Positions 18,243-27,686 of a DNA stretch of 64,000 bases are shown in pieces; position 1 is the first letter of the stretch, and each line of letters begins with the position of its first letter. A model generated the notes under the pieces. It had not been told where the DNA came from. It did not search any database and worked only from the letters and a program-made list of their open reading frames with translations. The position numbers and the translations under genes were made by a program. Source of the DNA: CAZVFX01 sp964626565 (GTDB taxonomy: Bacteria; Myxococcota_A; UBA9042; CAIXZC01); NCBI GenBank assembly GCA_964626565.1, contig CAZVFX010000001.1:1-64000 (forward strand), in the 5' to 3' direction.

Positions 18243-18385
18243 CTTCTACCTCCCCCAAACAACCTACGCCTTCCCAATGTAGAAGGTACGTCCATACTGC
18301 CAGAGATGTTGGTTGTAGCCAACGGTTAATTGTATTCAATGGCGTTGCTCAAGCCCCAGGCCCCAATCCCCAAGCTATGCTTCCC

Positions 18386-21300
18386 TCACGGTTCTTCCGA
18401 AGACATCACATCTACCTGCCCGGAGATGACGATGTCGTAGACGAGGCTGCCCGGGCCGGGGCCGTTGTAGACCAGGCCTTCCAGCATGGTCCAGCCGGGA
18501 GTAAGCGCAATCGCGCCGCAGTTGGGCGGATCTTCCGCGTTGGCCCTTCCGCATACGAACTGGCCGTCCTGGTACAGCGCGACGCCGTCGTCGCCAGAAG
18601 AACAAATGGGGATCGCCTTGGCCCCGGAAACGTAGACCCAGGTGCGGTAGCCGTAAACCGAGTGCGCGGGCACGCCGGTGAACGTGGTGGAGTCGTCGAC
18701 CTTGTCCTGGTAGACGCCGAAGTCGGCAGGGGTAGGCATGAACGTATCGTAGTTTTCATTAACGCCGGTTTTCAGGTACCGGTTCCACTTGTTGTCGCCC
18801 GCGACCAGGCAGTCCTGCCCGGTGCAGTCCTCGTCTATTCCGTTGTTGCAGATTTCCGGGATTTCACCGGGTTTGATGGTGGGCTCGCAATAAAGACCTT
18901 TGCCCGCAGCCTCACACATCCACGTCCCCTCGGCACAAAGTCCGTCGAGGCCGCTGTCGCACTCTTCGCCCAACTGCGCGAGGTCGTCCACCACCCCGGT
19001 GCAGTCTTCGTCGAGGCCGTCACATTCTTCTTCCTCCGGGAAGATGGTCTGCGCACAGTAAAGCCCGAGATCGCCACAGGCGATTATCCCGTTGGCGCAT
19101 TCGCCGCTGGCGCCGGGCACCGAGCAGGGTTCACCCTGTCCGGGGCCCTCCTCATCCACTTCGCCATCGCAATCGTTGTCCAGACCATCACATTTTTCGA
19201 GGTCAGCACCTTCCTTCGGGTCGCAGATCTGAGGCACGCCGGCGACGCAACTTTCGATAGAGTGCTCGCAGATGCCCAGACCGCAGGTGGTCGTTCCCAG
19301 GTCTTCGTCGATATCCCCGTTGCAGTTGTTGTCCTTACCGTCACATTCTTCGGGCTCAGCACCCGCCATGGGATCGCAATTCTGAGGGACACCGCCGATG
19401 CAGTGCATCACCGTGTGCTCGCATTCCCCCAGCCCGCAGGTGACGGTTCCCAACCCCTCGTCGAGGGCGCCGTCGCAGTCGTTGTCCAGGCCATCGCATT
19501 CTTCGGGAGCAGAGCCCTCCTTGTCATCGCAGGTCTGGGGGATGCCACCGACGCAGTTGGCAGACGTGTGGAGGCAGATTCCCAATCCGCAAGTTGTCTC
19601 ACCTAACTCTTCGTCCACTTCCCCATCGCAGTCGTTGTCCAGACCGTCGCATTCTTCTGCATCGACCCCTTCCCATTCATCGCAGACCTGAGGTAGGCCA
19701 CCGACGCAGTTGGATACCGTGTGCTCGCACACGCCGAGCCCGCAGGTGGTTTCACCCAACTCCTCGTCCACCCAGCCGTCGCAGTCGTTGTCCAGGCCGT
19801 CGCAGATCTCCTCGCTTGCACCTTCCCATTCATCACAGACCTGGAGTACCCCGCCGAAGCAGTTCTCCACCGCATGGGTACACACGCCTTTGCCGCAGGC
19901 GGTGAGACCAAAATCCTCGTCGACGGCGCTGTCGCAGTCATCATCGAAGCCGTTGCACACCTCCTCCATGTCGGGATTGACCAGCGGGTTGAAAGGTTCG
20001 CAGTCCAGGCCGTCCCCTACCTCATCGTTGTCGTCATCCCAGTCGCACGCATCCCCGTACTGGTCCTGGTCGAAGTTCTCCTGGTCCGGGTTGGAAGTGA
20101 TGGGGCAGTTGTCGATGAGGTCCAGGACTTTGTCGTCGTCGTCATCGTCGTCGACGCAGTCCGCGTCGCCGTCGAAATCCAGGTCCTGGAACAGGTCGTC
20201 GGTAAGGCCGTCGCAGTTGTTGTCCACGCCGTCGCAGATCTCCTCCGCCCCCGGATGGATGTCCGGGTCGAGGGGCTTGCAATCACCGAATTCGGGGGCG
20301 ATGTACAGTTCGTAGGGCTCGCACAGGCATTTTCCCTGGGTTTCGGCGCCATACAAGTCCTGGTCGAGATCCAGATAGTAGAGTTGGCATCCTTCGGTGC
20401 CTTCTTCATCGACGTCGCCGTCGCAATCGTTGTCCTTTTCGTCGCACACTTCGGCAGCCGCCCCTTCGAGCGGGTCACAGGTGAACACCTGGGCGTCGAC
20501 GCACACCTCCACCGTGTGCTCGCATTCACCCAGGCCGCAAGTCACCGAGCCGAACCCCTCGTCCACCTGGCCGTCGCAGTTGTTGTCCTTGGTGTCGCAC
20601 AGTTCATCGGCGCCCGGATAGGCGTCGTCGTCCTTGGGCGCGCAGTCTTCGTCGTCGGGGGACTGGTCGTTGTCGTCATCCGTGTCGCACGCATCACCCT
20701 GGCTGTCCAGGTCGTTGTTGGCCTGGTCCTCGTTTTTCACGCCAACGCAATTGTCCGCGCTGTCCGGTATGCCGTCATTGTCGTCATCGTCGTCGAGGCA
20801 GTCGGCCATGCCGTCGCCGTCAGTGTCGTCGAAGCCTTCGTCAGTCTCGCCGTCGCAGTTGTCGTCAAGCCCGTTACATATTTCTGCGCCAACACCTTCC
20901 CATTCATCGCAGGCCAGAGGGATACCACCGACGCAATTGGAAACCGTGTGTTCGCAAACGCCCAGGCCGCAAGTGGTTTCCCCCAACTCCTCGTCGATTT
21001 CGCCGTTGCAGTCGTTATCCTCACCGTCGCACTCTTCCTCGATGGGAACAGGTGCGTCGCACAGGGCCGGTCCTTCTTCGAGGCATTGCACCAGGCCGTC
21101 GCAGGTGCCGAACTCGTTCTCCTTGTAGCAGTTGGTCCAGGCTCCCCTTTCCATAGCCAGATTTGAGCACTCGCAGACGGAGTCGGTGCGGGAGCACTGT
21201 TTGCCTTGCCCGCCTCCGAAGTAGGTGACTACCTCGCAAGTGTAGTCTTCCGGGCAATGGTCGTCGTTTTTGCATACCGCACCGCAGAATGCGCCTGCCT

Positions 21301-21817
21301 CACCGTGGTCGACGCACTTATCGCCCAGGTCGATGCCGGCCGGGTTGCACTCCAGGTGGGCTGAGCACGGGATGCAGAGGCGGGTGTGCCCGGGGACGCA
21401 GAGGTAGAGGAGGTCGGGGAGAGCGGACTGGTTCTGGACGCAGAACCAGTCTTTCGGGCATTCATCCATGCAGGCGACGGTGCACTGTGGCCCGTCTGCA
21501 GTTTCTATGCAGAAGCCGGAGTCGCATTCCCCGTTTTCTTCGCACGGCCAGCCAAATCCGCCTTCTTCGGGGCCCAGGTCCGGCAATTCCACAGACAACT
21601 CTACTTCAGTCACTTCGAGGACCCACAGGTCGACCACGTCCACCACACTTCGGTCCGCAAAGATGAGCTCGGGTGCGACCTCTTCAACGGTAGTATCGAC
21701 ACCCCGGTCAGCGGGTATATCGACGACAACGTCTTTGTCTGCCTCTTCCGTGCCCGGACCGCCACAGGCGGTCAGCAGCACCGCCATGGTCAGTATGAAA
21801 CAGAGCCTGTTTCGCAT
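18386..21817 (-). CDS. giant MopE-type repeat lipoprotein
   Basis: A 1143-residue secreted lipoprotein. The lipobox ends LLTAC at residue 18 and is followed by a long acidic spacer. A Cys-rich N-terminal module (about residues 75-280) is shared with the lipoprotein at 4956. The remainder consists of at least twelve MopE metal-binding motifs of the form ECDGLDNDCDGEVDE, many alternating with a TCGLGxCEHTVxxCVGG unit, and two thrombospondin-type-3-like Asp-rich inserts (DGDGMADCLDDDDDNDG type). The last 135 residues form a globular domain with SSGDDGVALYQDGQFVCG, reminiscent of PA14-type lectin-like domains; that is tentative. Calcium or copper binding on the cell surface is likely from the motifs. 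Start ATG 21817 was chosen because the lipoprotein signal follows it. Confidence 0.88.
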   Translation of the reverse strand: MRNRLCFILTMAVLLTACGGPGTEEADKDVVVDIPADRGVDTTVEEVAPELIFADRSVVDVVDLWVLEVTEVELSVELPDLGPEEGGFGWPCEENGECDSGFCIETADGPQCTVACMDECPKDWFCVQNQSALPDLLYLCVPGHTRLCIPCSAHLECNPAGIDLGDKCVDHGEAGAFCGAVCKNDDHCPEDYTCEVVTYFGGGQGKQCSRTDSVCECSNLAMERGAWTNCYKENEFGTCDGLVQCLEEGPALCDAPVPIEEECDGEDNDCNGEIDEELGETTCGLGVCEHTVSNCVGGIPLACDEWEGVGAEICNGLDDNCDGETDEGFDDTDGDGMADCLDDDDDNDGIPDSADNCVGVKNEDQANNDLDSQGDACDTDDDNDQSPDDEDCAPKDDDAYPGADELCDTKDNNCDGQVDEGFGSVTCGLGECEHTVEVCVDAQVFTCDPLEGAAAEVCDEKDNDCDGDVDEEGTEGCQLYYLDLDQDLYGAETQGKCLCEPYELYIAPEFGDCKPLDPDIHPGAEEICDGVDNNCDGLTDDLFQDLDFDGDADCVDDDDDDDKVLDLIDNCPITSNPDQENFDQDQYGDACDWDDDNDEVGDGLDCEPFNPLVNPDMEEVCNGFDDDCDSAVDEDFGLTACGKGVCTHAVENCFGGVLQVCDEWEGASEEICDGLDNDCDGWVDEELGETTCGLGVCEHTVSNCVGGLPQVCDEWEGVDAEECDGLDNDCDGEVDEELGETTCGLGICLHTSANCVGGIPQTCDDKEGSAPEECDGLDNDCDGALDEGLGTVTCGLGECEHTVMHCIGGVPQNCDPMAGAEPEECDGKDNNCNGDIDEDLGTTTCGLGICEHSIESCVAGVPQICDPKEGADLEKCDGLDNDCDGEVDEEGPGQGEPCSVPGASGECANGIIACGDLGLYCAQTIFPEEEECDGLDEDCTGVVDDLAQLGEECDSGLDGLCAEGTWMCEAAGKGLYCEPTIKPGEIPEICNNGIDEDCTGQDCLVAGDNKWNRYLKTGVNENYDTFMPTPADFGVYQDKVDDSTTFTGVPAHSVYGYRTWVYVSGAKAIPICSSGDDGVALYQDGQFVCGRANAEDPPNCGAIALTPGWTMLEGLVYNGPGPGSLVYDIVISGQVDVMSSEEP

Positions 21818-21903
21818 GTAGTACCTCGCAGCGAGTCGCGAGACGTATTCTATCAGACGCGGCAATCGTTTGCCAAACGCAGTTGATAACTAGAACCAAT
21901 GAG

Positions 21904-22010
21904 CAGCTCCAAAGGAGCAACGGCCATTAGCCCACATCGTGAGCTGTGGGAAACAAGTCGCATCGGCCGATCTGTGCCTCTCAGGGCCTACGGCCTGGGC
22001 TACTTGGGGA
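21904..22010. repeat. structured intergenic element with successive hairpins
   Basis: GCTCC-AAA-GGAGC at 21906-21918 is followed by TTAGCCCACA-loop-TGTGGG (stem 21931-21936 with 21945-21950), and then by an imperfect GC-rich dyad around 21982-21999. It lies between two minus-strand giant lipoprotein genes. The layout (small hairpin, then TTAGCCC...GTGAG...GGG) resembles dispersed intergenic elements I recall from other environmental bacteria. No protein is encoded. Confidence 0.5.
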
Positions 22011-22011
22011 G

Positions 22012-25000
22012 CTACAAGATCAAGAAGACGCACGCCCCGTCCACACAGACGTCCTCGGTGTCGGCATTCCCGTCGTCACAGTCTTTTCCAAAGTGAACGC
22101 AGCCGGATTCCGGTTCGCACCAATCCAGGGTGCACAGGTCGTCGTCGTTGCAGTCAATCGCCTCGTAGTGGCACTCCCCCGTCTCCGGCTCGCAGAAGTC
22201 GACAGTGCACTCGTTTTCGTCGTCGCACCACGACACGCAGGTGCAGCCGATGTCCGGGTCACAGACATCGATCGAGCAGGGCGGGCACCAACACTGTGAC
22301 GTATGATAGCAGCCGAATTCCGGACTACAGTGGTCCTCGGTACATTCGTTCCCATCAGAGCAGTCGACGTCGGTGTAGTAGCACTGCCCTGTTTCCGGCT
22401 GGCAAAGGTCGATAGTACAGAGGTCGAAATCAGTGCAGTTCTTCGGAAGCAGAAAGCACCCCAGATCCGGGTCATACCCCTCCTGCAGGCAGGCATTATC
22501 GTCGTCGCAGGCTATTACCTCGTACACGCACCAGCCGGTGTCGGGGTCGCAATAGTCCAACGTAGCAGCATCCTCATCGTCACAATACTCCAGCGTATGG
22601 ATGCAAGCTCCCGTTTGGGCGTCGCAAGAGTCATTGGTGCACTTGTTGCCGTCGTCACAGTCCTTCAGTACCGGAACACATCCCAACTCCGGGTCAGGCC
22701 AATTCTCGACACAGAGGCTATTGTCGGAGCAGTCCGTCACAATGTGGAAGCACTCACCGTTGGTCGGATCGCACAGGTCCATGGTTGTGAAGTCCCCGTC
22801 ATCGCAGTTCTTGGCGAAGTGAACACAGCCAGTCTCCGGCTCGCACGAATCCAGAGTGCACAGGTCGTCGTCGTTGCAGTCGACCGATTCGTGATAGCAC
22901 TCCCCCGTCTCCTCCTCGCAGAAGTCCACGGTGCACTCGTTTTCGTCGTCGCACCACGATACACAGGTGCACCCGTTTACGGGGTCGCAAACAGAGAATC
23001 CGCACGGCCAGCAGCCGCAATCCGACGGCGGCACGTGATAGCAACCGTCTTCAGGTGAGCAGTAGTCGTTGGTGCACTGGTCTCCGTCAGAGCAGTCGAT
23101 GTCAGTGTAGTAGCAGTGCCCTGTTTCGGCTTGGCATTGGTCTATTGTGCATGCGTCCCCATCGTCGCAGCCCTTGATATCGTGTTTACATGTCGCTGTT
23201 TCGGGATCGCACCAGTCGATGGTGCACTCGTTGTCATCGCTGCAGTCGAAGGGCACGCAGACGCAGCCGACCCCTGGAACACAGTCACAAGTTTCACAAG
23301 CGGAAGGAGAGCACGCCTCTGCGTCGAGTTCATGCAGGCACTCGCCGGTTAGCGGAAAGCACGAGTCAAAGGTGCACGGGTCGCCGTCGCTGCAGTAGAC
23401 ATACACGTTGAAGCACTTCGCTACTCCATCAACATTTTCGCAATGGTCGAGAGTGCATCCGTTGCTGTCGTCACAATCTTTCGGAATCGAAATGCATCCG
23501 GATTCCGGGTCGTAGGACGTTTCGACGCAGGGGTTTCCATCATCGCAGTCCTTCACAATGTGGTAGCAATCGCCGGTGCCGGAATCGCAAAGGTCGATGG
23601 TCATCGGGTCCTCGTCGTTGCACATGTCCGGCACCAACAGGCACTGTCCGTTTTCCGGGTCGCAGGAGTCGCTGGTACACGGGTTGCTGTCGTTGCAATC
23701 TATCGGCACATTGTCGCACCCGCTGTTGTGGTCGCACCAGTCGTAGGTGCACGGGTTCTGGTCGTCGCACTCTATGGGCAGGTGTGTGCACTCCTTGTCC
23801 GGGACGTCATTAGCGAGAAACAGGGTGCAGATGTCGGCGGTGCAGGCATTTCCGTCTTCGCACGCATTGCCGTAGGAGCAGGTAAGGTATTGCGGGTTGC
23901 ACGCGTCCGTCGTGCACGGGTTGTGATCGTCGCACAGGAAGATATGCTCGCACACCGAGGTCCCGGCCACGGGCGTGCACGCGTCCACCGTGCACGGGTC
24001 CCCGTCGTCACAATCCTTCTGCGCGCTTCCGCAGCCCTTCAACGGGTCGCACGTATTGATGGTGCAGGGGTCGCCATCGTCGCAGAAGTCGGGGTCCGGA
24101 ACGCATCCGATTTGAGGGTCGCAGTAGTATGCTCCGGAGCAGAAGTCGTCGCCATCGTAACAGTCGATGGTTGTGTGCTCGCAAGCTCCGGTCAGTGGGT
24201 CGCACCAGTCTATCGTGCATGCGTTGTCGTCGTCGCAATCGTCCCAGGTGGCGATGCATTGCCCGGTCGTCTTGAGGCACGCGGCGAGGGTGCAGAGCGG
24301 AGCGTCGTTGCATTTCGGCAGGAACGTGCATCCGGTGGCCGGGTCACATCCGTCGACTGTGCACGGGTCGTCATCCTGGCAGTTGACCGGGATCCCAGCG
24401 CACTTACCCTGGTAGCAACTGTCGTTCAGGGTGCACGCGTCCTGATCGTCACAATACTTGCCGTTGAAGAGAAGTGTGTCCACGCACGCTCCGCTGGAGG
24501 GGTTGCATTCGGTATGGAAGCAGTCGTCAGGGTTGTCGGGGCAGTACGACGGCTTCCCCGTGCATTCGCCCTGAGCGCACATGTCATCCAAAGTGCACTT
24601 GTTGCCGTCATCGCAGAGCTTGCCGTCGGCGACTGGCTGGTCGACGCAGGCTCCGATGTCGGGTTTGCAGACGGGTGTGAGGCAATCATCAGGCTCGTCG
24701 ATGCAGTCCACCGATGAGCCGGGCGCCAGTTGACATTGGCCGTCGATGCATGCCAGATGACCGCTGCAGAGGTTGCCGTCCTCAAATTGCAGGCAGTCGG
24801 CATATGATTCGCACGGAAAGCAGACATAGTCCGGCCCCGGGAGGCACTCCCCTTCCAGGCACTGGTCGCCAAGCGTGCATGGGTCGTCATCGTCGCAGGC
24901 CTTTTCGTTGTCCTGGTAGACGCACCCTTCCACGCTGGCGCACGCTTCGTCGGTGCACGGGTTGCCGTCGTCGCAACCCTCGACCGGGCAGACGGGCTCG

Positions 25001-25296
25001 GCCCCCTCGGCGTCGGGTGTGGATTCCTCTGCTTCGCCCATGAATTCCGTAAACGTCTCTGCGAGAATCCCGGGTGAGGTTTCTTCCGTAGTGTCGTCGT
25101 CAGGCTCATCCGCCAGGTCACTGAATCCGCCCTCCTGCTCCGCGGCAACGTCGGCCAGGTCGGCCCAGCCTCCGGAGTCTGGGGTGGAAAGCTCCGCCAC
25201 GTCGATGGCGGCGCTGTCGACGACTCCCGGCGGCAGCACGCCGCTGGTGCATGCGGCCAGAATCAGATACACGCCCAGGGTTGTTTGGTGCCTCAT
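22012..25296 (-). CDS. giant Cys-rich CDDGN-repeat lipoprotein without C-terminal domain
   Basis: A 1094-residue secreted lipoprotein. The lipobox ends LILAAC at residue 16, and an acidic Ser/Asp/Glu spacer follows to about residue 95. The rest is a long series of 20-25-residue Cys/Asp units such as CDDGNPCTDEACASVEGC and CNDDDLCTLDSCEPETGC, related to but more varied than those of the lipoprotein at 4956. A higher-order 242-residue block is duplicated near the C-terminus (726-base spacing in the DNA). Unlike the other two giant lipoproteins it ends directly after a repeat (GACVFLIL), with no terminal globular domain. ATG 25296 has AGAGG upstream; an open frame extends 12 codons further but would spoil the signal peptide. 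Confidence 0.87.
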   Translation of the reverse strand: MRHQTTLGVYLILAACTSGVLPPGVVDSAAIDVAELSTPDSGGWADLADVAAEQEGGFSDLADEPDDDTTEETSPGILAETFTEFMGEAEESTPDAEGAEPVCPVEGCDDGNPCTDEACASVEGCVYQDNEKACDDDDPCTLGDQCLEGECLPGPDYVCFPCESYADCLQFEDGNLCSGHLACIDGQCQLAPGSSVDCIDEPDDCLTPVCKPDIGACVDQPVADGKLCDDGNKCTLDDMCAQGECTGKPSYCPDNPDDCFHTECNPSSGACVDTLLFNGKYCDDQDACTLNDSCYQGKCAGIPVNCQDDDPCTVDGCDPATGCTFLPKCNDAPLCTLAACLKTTGQCIATWDDCDDDNACTIDWCDPLTGACEHTTIDCYDGDDFCSGAYYCDPQIGCVPDPDFCDDGDPCTINTCDPLKGCGSAQKDCDDGDPCTVDACTPVAGTSVCEHIFLCDDHNPCTTDACNPQYLTCSYGNACEDGNACTADICTLFLANDVPDKECTHLPIECDDQNPCTYDWCDHNSGCDNVPIDCNDSNPCTSDSCDPENGQCLLVPDMCNDEDPMTIDLCDSGTGDCYHIVKDCDDGNPCVETSYDPESGCISIPKDCDDSNGCTLDHCENVDGVAKCFNVYVYCSDGDPCTFDSCFPLTGECLHELDAEACSPSACETCDCVPGVGCVCVPFDCSDDNECTIDWCDPETATCKHDIKGCDDGDACTIDQCQAETGHCYYTDIDCSDGDQCTNDYCSPEDGCYHVPPSDCGCWPCGFSVCDPVNGCTCVSWCDDENECTVDFCEEETGECYHESVDCNDDDLCTLDSCEPETGCVHFAKNCDDGDFTTMDLCDPTNGECFHIVTDCSDNSLCVENWPDPELGCVPVLKDCDDGNKCTNDSCDAQTGACIHTLEYCDDEDAATLDYCDPDTGWCVYEVIACDDDNACLQEGYDPDLGCFLLPKNCTDFDLCTIDLCQPETGQCYYTDVDCSDGNECTEDHCSPEFGCYHTSQCWCPPCSIDVCDPDIGCTCVSWCDDENECTVDFCEPETGECHYEAIDCNDDDLCTLDWCEPESGCVHFGKDCDDGNADTEDVCVDGACVFLIL
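22074..23140. repeat. 726-base internal duplication in the Cys-rich lipoprotein gene
   Basis: The segment around 22074-22410 is closely repeated at about 22800-23140. Fixed landmarks are offset by exactly 726 bases: the gtgaac landmark at 22093 and 22819, and the gtcgtcgtcgttg landmark at 22138 and 22864. Both copies encode the same order of repeat units, including the uncommon CTCVSWCDDENECTVDFC stretch, so this is a higher-order block copy rather than simple unit similarity. Confidence 0.8.
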
Positions 25297-25323
25297 TCTC
25301 TTGCCTCTGGTGGTCTGATTTAA

Positions 25324-25349
25324 GGATACCAATCGGGGGGTACGTATCC
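25324..25349. promoter_or_regulatory. inverted repeat upstream of Cys-rich lipoprotein gene
   Basis: GGATAC and GTATCC form a perfect 6-base dyad separated by 14 bases, 28 bases upstream of the ATG at 25296 on the minus strand. A GGGCT-TAC-AGCCC hairpin follows at 25362-25374. Position fits an operator or leader structure, but the dyad is short. Confidence 0.25.
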
Positions 25350-25469
25350 CAAGTTCTTCCCGGGCTTACAGCCCAACCGAGGCGGACGTTTTTGGGGGGG
25401 GCCTGGACTTTGCTGAGGGCCGGCACTGAGTGTCAGTGTAGCGAAGTCGAACGTGATGACAGCGGGGTG

Positions 25470-25751
25470 CTAGTCGAGTTTGCCTTCCAGCTTCTTGTAG
25501 ACTGAATTCACCAGTTCATCGATCTGCTCGAAGATGCCGGGGAGCCTGGTGGTCCAGGTGCCGTCGAATTCCCAGGAGAGGTTGTCCTTGATGCGGGTAA
25601 TGGCGTCTTTGCTGGAGTATTTGAGATTGTGCAGCAGGCGGGCTCGTTCCAGCACTTCGCGTTTGAACATCTCTTCCGAGCGCACCAGTACTTTCTCGTT
25701 GAATGGCTCTGATAAGTTGGAGTTGAGGTAGTCAAATTCCTCTTTTCTCAT
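25470..25751 (-). CDS. small hypothetical protein
   Basis: A 93-residue soluble, charged protein with no signal peptide, membrane helix or Cys. It is predicted mostly helical, with a basic/acidic pattern (EEMFKREVLERARLLHNLKYSS) and a C-terminal helix ending in NSVYKKLEGKLD. I do not recognise the family. ATG 25751 is preceded by GGAGGG at good spacing, and an in-frame ATG further upstream (25775) is less likely. It stands alone between the Cys-rich lipoprotein gene and the divergent AsmA-tamB-tamA operon. Strong ribosome-binding sequence and codon use like its neighbours support a real gene. Confidence 0.65.
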   Translation of the reverse strand: MRKEEFDYLNSNLSEPFNEKVLVRSEEMFKREVLERARLLHNLKYSSKDAITRIKDNLSWEFDGTWTTRLPGIFEQIDELVNSVYKKLEGKLD

Positions 25752-25919
25752 GTCACCCTCCGTCGGGAGTTGCATACTAGCGCGAGCGCTCGTTCCGTGT
25801 CAACAGGACTTTTCTTTAACATAGGCCTTTTTTTACGGTGCACTGTTCTTCGCTTATTCTCGATCTGACAAAGCCAGGGGTGTGGTCTGCTCACCCTTTG
25901 CGGCGACGGGAGGCGGTAA

Positions 25920-27686
25920 GTGGAAGAAAACAGGAACACGGACAACGGCCTGGACGAAAAAGATGGCGGCGGCAAGAGGGCGGGGCTCGGGCGAAGGAAG
26001 CGGCTCAAGCGGGTGGCGTTTCGCGCGGGCGGAGCGGGCGCGTTTGGCGGGCTTGGGGTGGCTTCTCTGCTGCTTCTGGTCTACTTCCTCGGCGTGACCA
26101 CCCCGGGAAGATCCTATCTGTCGGGTCTGGCTCGGGACGAGATTCATGGCGAAGCGGAGATTGGGGGGATTGAGGCCGACCCGGTGGATGGCTCGGTGAC
26201 GCTGGTGAATGTAGCCGTACGGGACCAGCACAACGCTCCGGTGTTGGAAGTGGAGGGGCTCTACGCCGTTCCCACCACGTTTGAGCCTCCGGTCTTCGAC
26301 CGGCTGACCCTGGACGGCGGCAAACTGTACTTGTCTCTCGACGAGCAGGGGCGGTTCAATCTCGACACCCTGTTCAAGAGTTCGGGGCCGTCCAACAAGC
26401 CGTCCAAACCGGATGTGTTCAGCCTGAGCGAAGTCTCCGTGTCCGATTTTAGCCTGGCGCTCACCACACCTTTCCTCGACCTCGACGTGGGGCCCGTGGG
26501 GGGCAACGGCTTCGCATGGCAGAAGGTGGACGGCTCCAGGGCCGGGACCATCGATGCCACCATAGAGACCTTCAGCGCCGAGCCGAAGCTGAAGGAACTG
26601 GCGTCTTATGCAGCCGCGCTGCTGGGGCGAACCGGGCCCCTGGTGTTCGGCCCCCTGGAAGGAGTGGTGGATTGGGTAGGCCCGAAGGTAACGCTGCGCC
26701 GGTTCAAGCTGGGGCTTGGAGGGTTTGACCTGATTATCCGGGGAGAGGTCGACGTCGACACGATGCTGGGCGAGGTGAGCCTGGCTTTGCGCGGCGCAGA
26801 GGTGGACACCGCGTCCATCGCCGCGAGGTCGGCCGAGGAAGGTTGGACCTTGTCCGGAGTGGTGAATAGAATCGACCTTCCCCGAACCTCCCTCGACGAC
26901 CTCGAGATTCCCGCTGTGACCCTGGAGGGAGCCAACTTCAGCGCGGCCGGAGAGACCGCCTCCCTGTCTTTGAGCAGGCTCTTTGTGGACCGCATCGAGC
27001 AAGACGGCATCGCCGCGAAAGGCGTGGCCGTATCGGGCACCCTGAGATATCTGGCGTCTGCCCCCTTTGTGGCGCTGGTGCCGAAACTGGAGCAGGTGGA
27101 AGGGGAGTGGGACCGCATCGCCTACCTGCTCAAAGAGTGGAAGAAGGGGGAAATGGTCCTGTCGGTGCTGGTGGACGAGGTGGGATTCAAGGGGAAGAAC
27201 GTTGTCGAGCCGATGCGGGTGAAATTCAATGCCCGGCCGGGGGCTGACGGAGTCTTCGACGCTAACCTCCAACTGGCGCTTCACCCGTTGGGCACCGTGA
27301 GTGTTGAGAGCATGCTCAAACCGGCGGGCGAATCGGGGCGAACGGCATATGGAGTGACGGTGAAAGTCGAGGCGCTGGACCTGGGCCCGCTGTTGGTTGC
27401 GGCAGACCCGCCCATGATGCTCAAGCGCATGTTGTCGGGCAAGCTGGAAGGCGGCATCTCCTTCCACGCTCCGGACCTCGGTTCGCCGGTGATTGTGGTG
27501 ACGGAATGCCGGTTTGAGTTGGCTCAGGCCGGTGGCGGTATGGTGGTGTTCAGTATTCCCGAAGGGGAGCAGAAGTGGGACCTGTCTGTCGACCCCGAGG
27601 TTTCCCTTTTCAAAAAGGAGATCGCCTTTGGCGAAGGCAAACTGAAGTATGAAATGAAACAGGCGGTAGGAACTGAGAGGCGGTAG
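25920..27686 (+). CDS. AsmA-like inner-membrane-anchored protein
   Basis: A 588-residue protein with a basic N-terminus, one membrane helix at about residues 37-58 (GGLGVASLLLLVYFLGV) and a long periplasmic beta-rich region. The post-helix pattern (GRSYLSGLARDEIHGEAEIGGIEADPVDGSVTLVNV, broken here only by description) and repeats such as LTLDGGKLYLSLDEQGRFNL are typical of AsmA/TamB-family bridge-like proteins, which carry phospholipids or assist outer-membrane assembly. It precedes tamB and tamA in one operon, strengthening the call. Start is GTG 25920 with GGGAGG upstream. Its last codons and stop (TAG 27684-27686) lie inside a GGCGGTA heptamer repeat, so the C-terminal tail may be recently altered. 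Confidence 0.75.
   Translation: MEENRNTDNGLDEKDGGGKRAGLGRRKRLKRVAFRAGGAGAFGGLGVASLLLLVYFLGVTTPGRSYLSGLARDEIHGEAEIGGIEADPVDGSVTLVNVAVRDQHNAPVLEVEGLYAVPTTFEPPVFDRLTLDGGKLYLSLDEQGRFNLDTLFKSSGPSNKPSKPDVFSLSEVSVSDFSLALTTPFLDLDVGPVGGNGFAWQKVDGSRAGTIDATIETFSAEPKLKELASYAAALLGRTGPLVFGPLEGVVDWVGPKVTLRRFKLGLGGFDLIIRGEVDVDTMLGEVSLALRGAEVDTASIAARSAEEGWTLSGVVNRIDLPRTSLDDLEIPAVTLEGANFSAAGETASLSLSRLFVDRIEQDGIAAKGVAVSGTLRYLASAPFVALVPKLEQVEGEWDRIAYLLKEWKKGEMVLSVLVDEVGFKGKNVVEPMRVKFNARPGADGVFDANLQLALHPLGTVSVESMLKPAGESGRTAYGVTVKVEALDLGPLLVAADPPMMLKRMLSGKLEGGISFHAPDLGSPVIVVTECRFELAQAGGGMVVFSIPEGEQKWDLSVDPEVSLFKKEIAFGEGKLKYEMKQAVGTERR

Noticed and set aside
18377..21166. Plus-strand open frames of 409 and 481 codons opposite the MopE-type lipoprotein
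   Set aside because: Same explanation: repeat-driven lack of stops on the other strand. The minus-strand product has a signal peptide and known motifs.
25779..25790. AGCGC-GA-GCGCT palindrome in the divergent gap before the AsmA-like operon
   Set aside because: Too short, with a two-base loop; no supporting promoter context, so not listed as a regulatory site.
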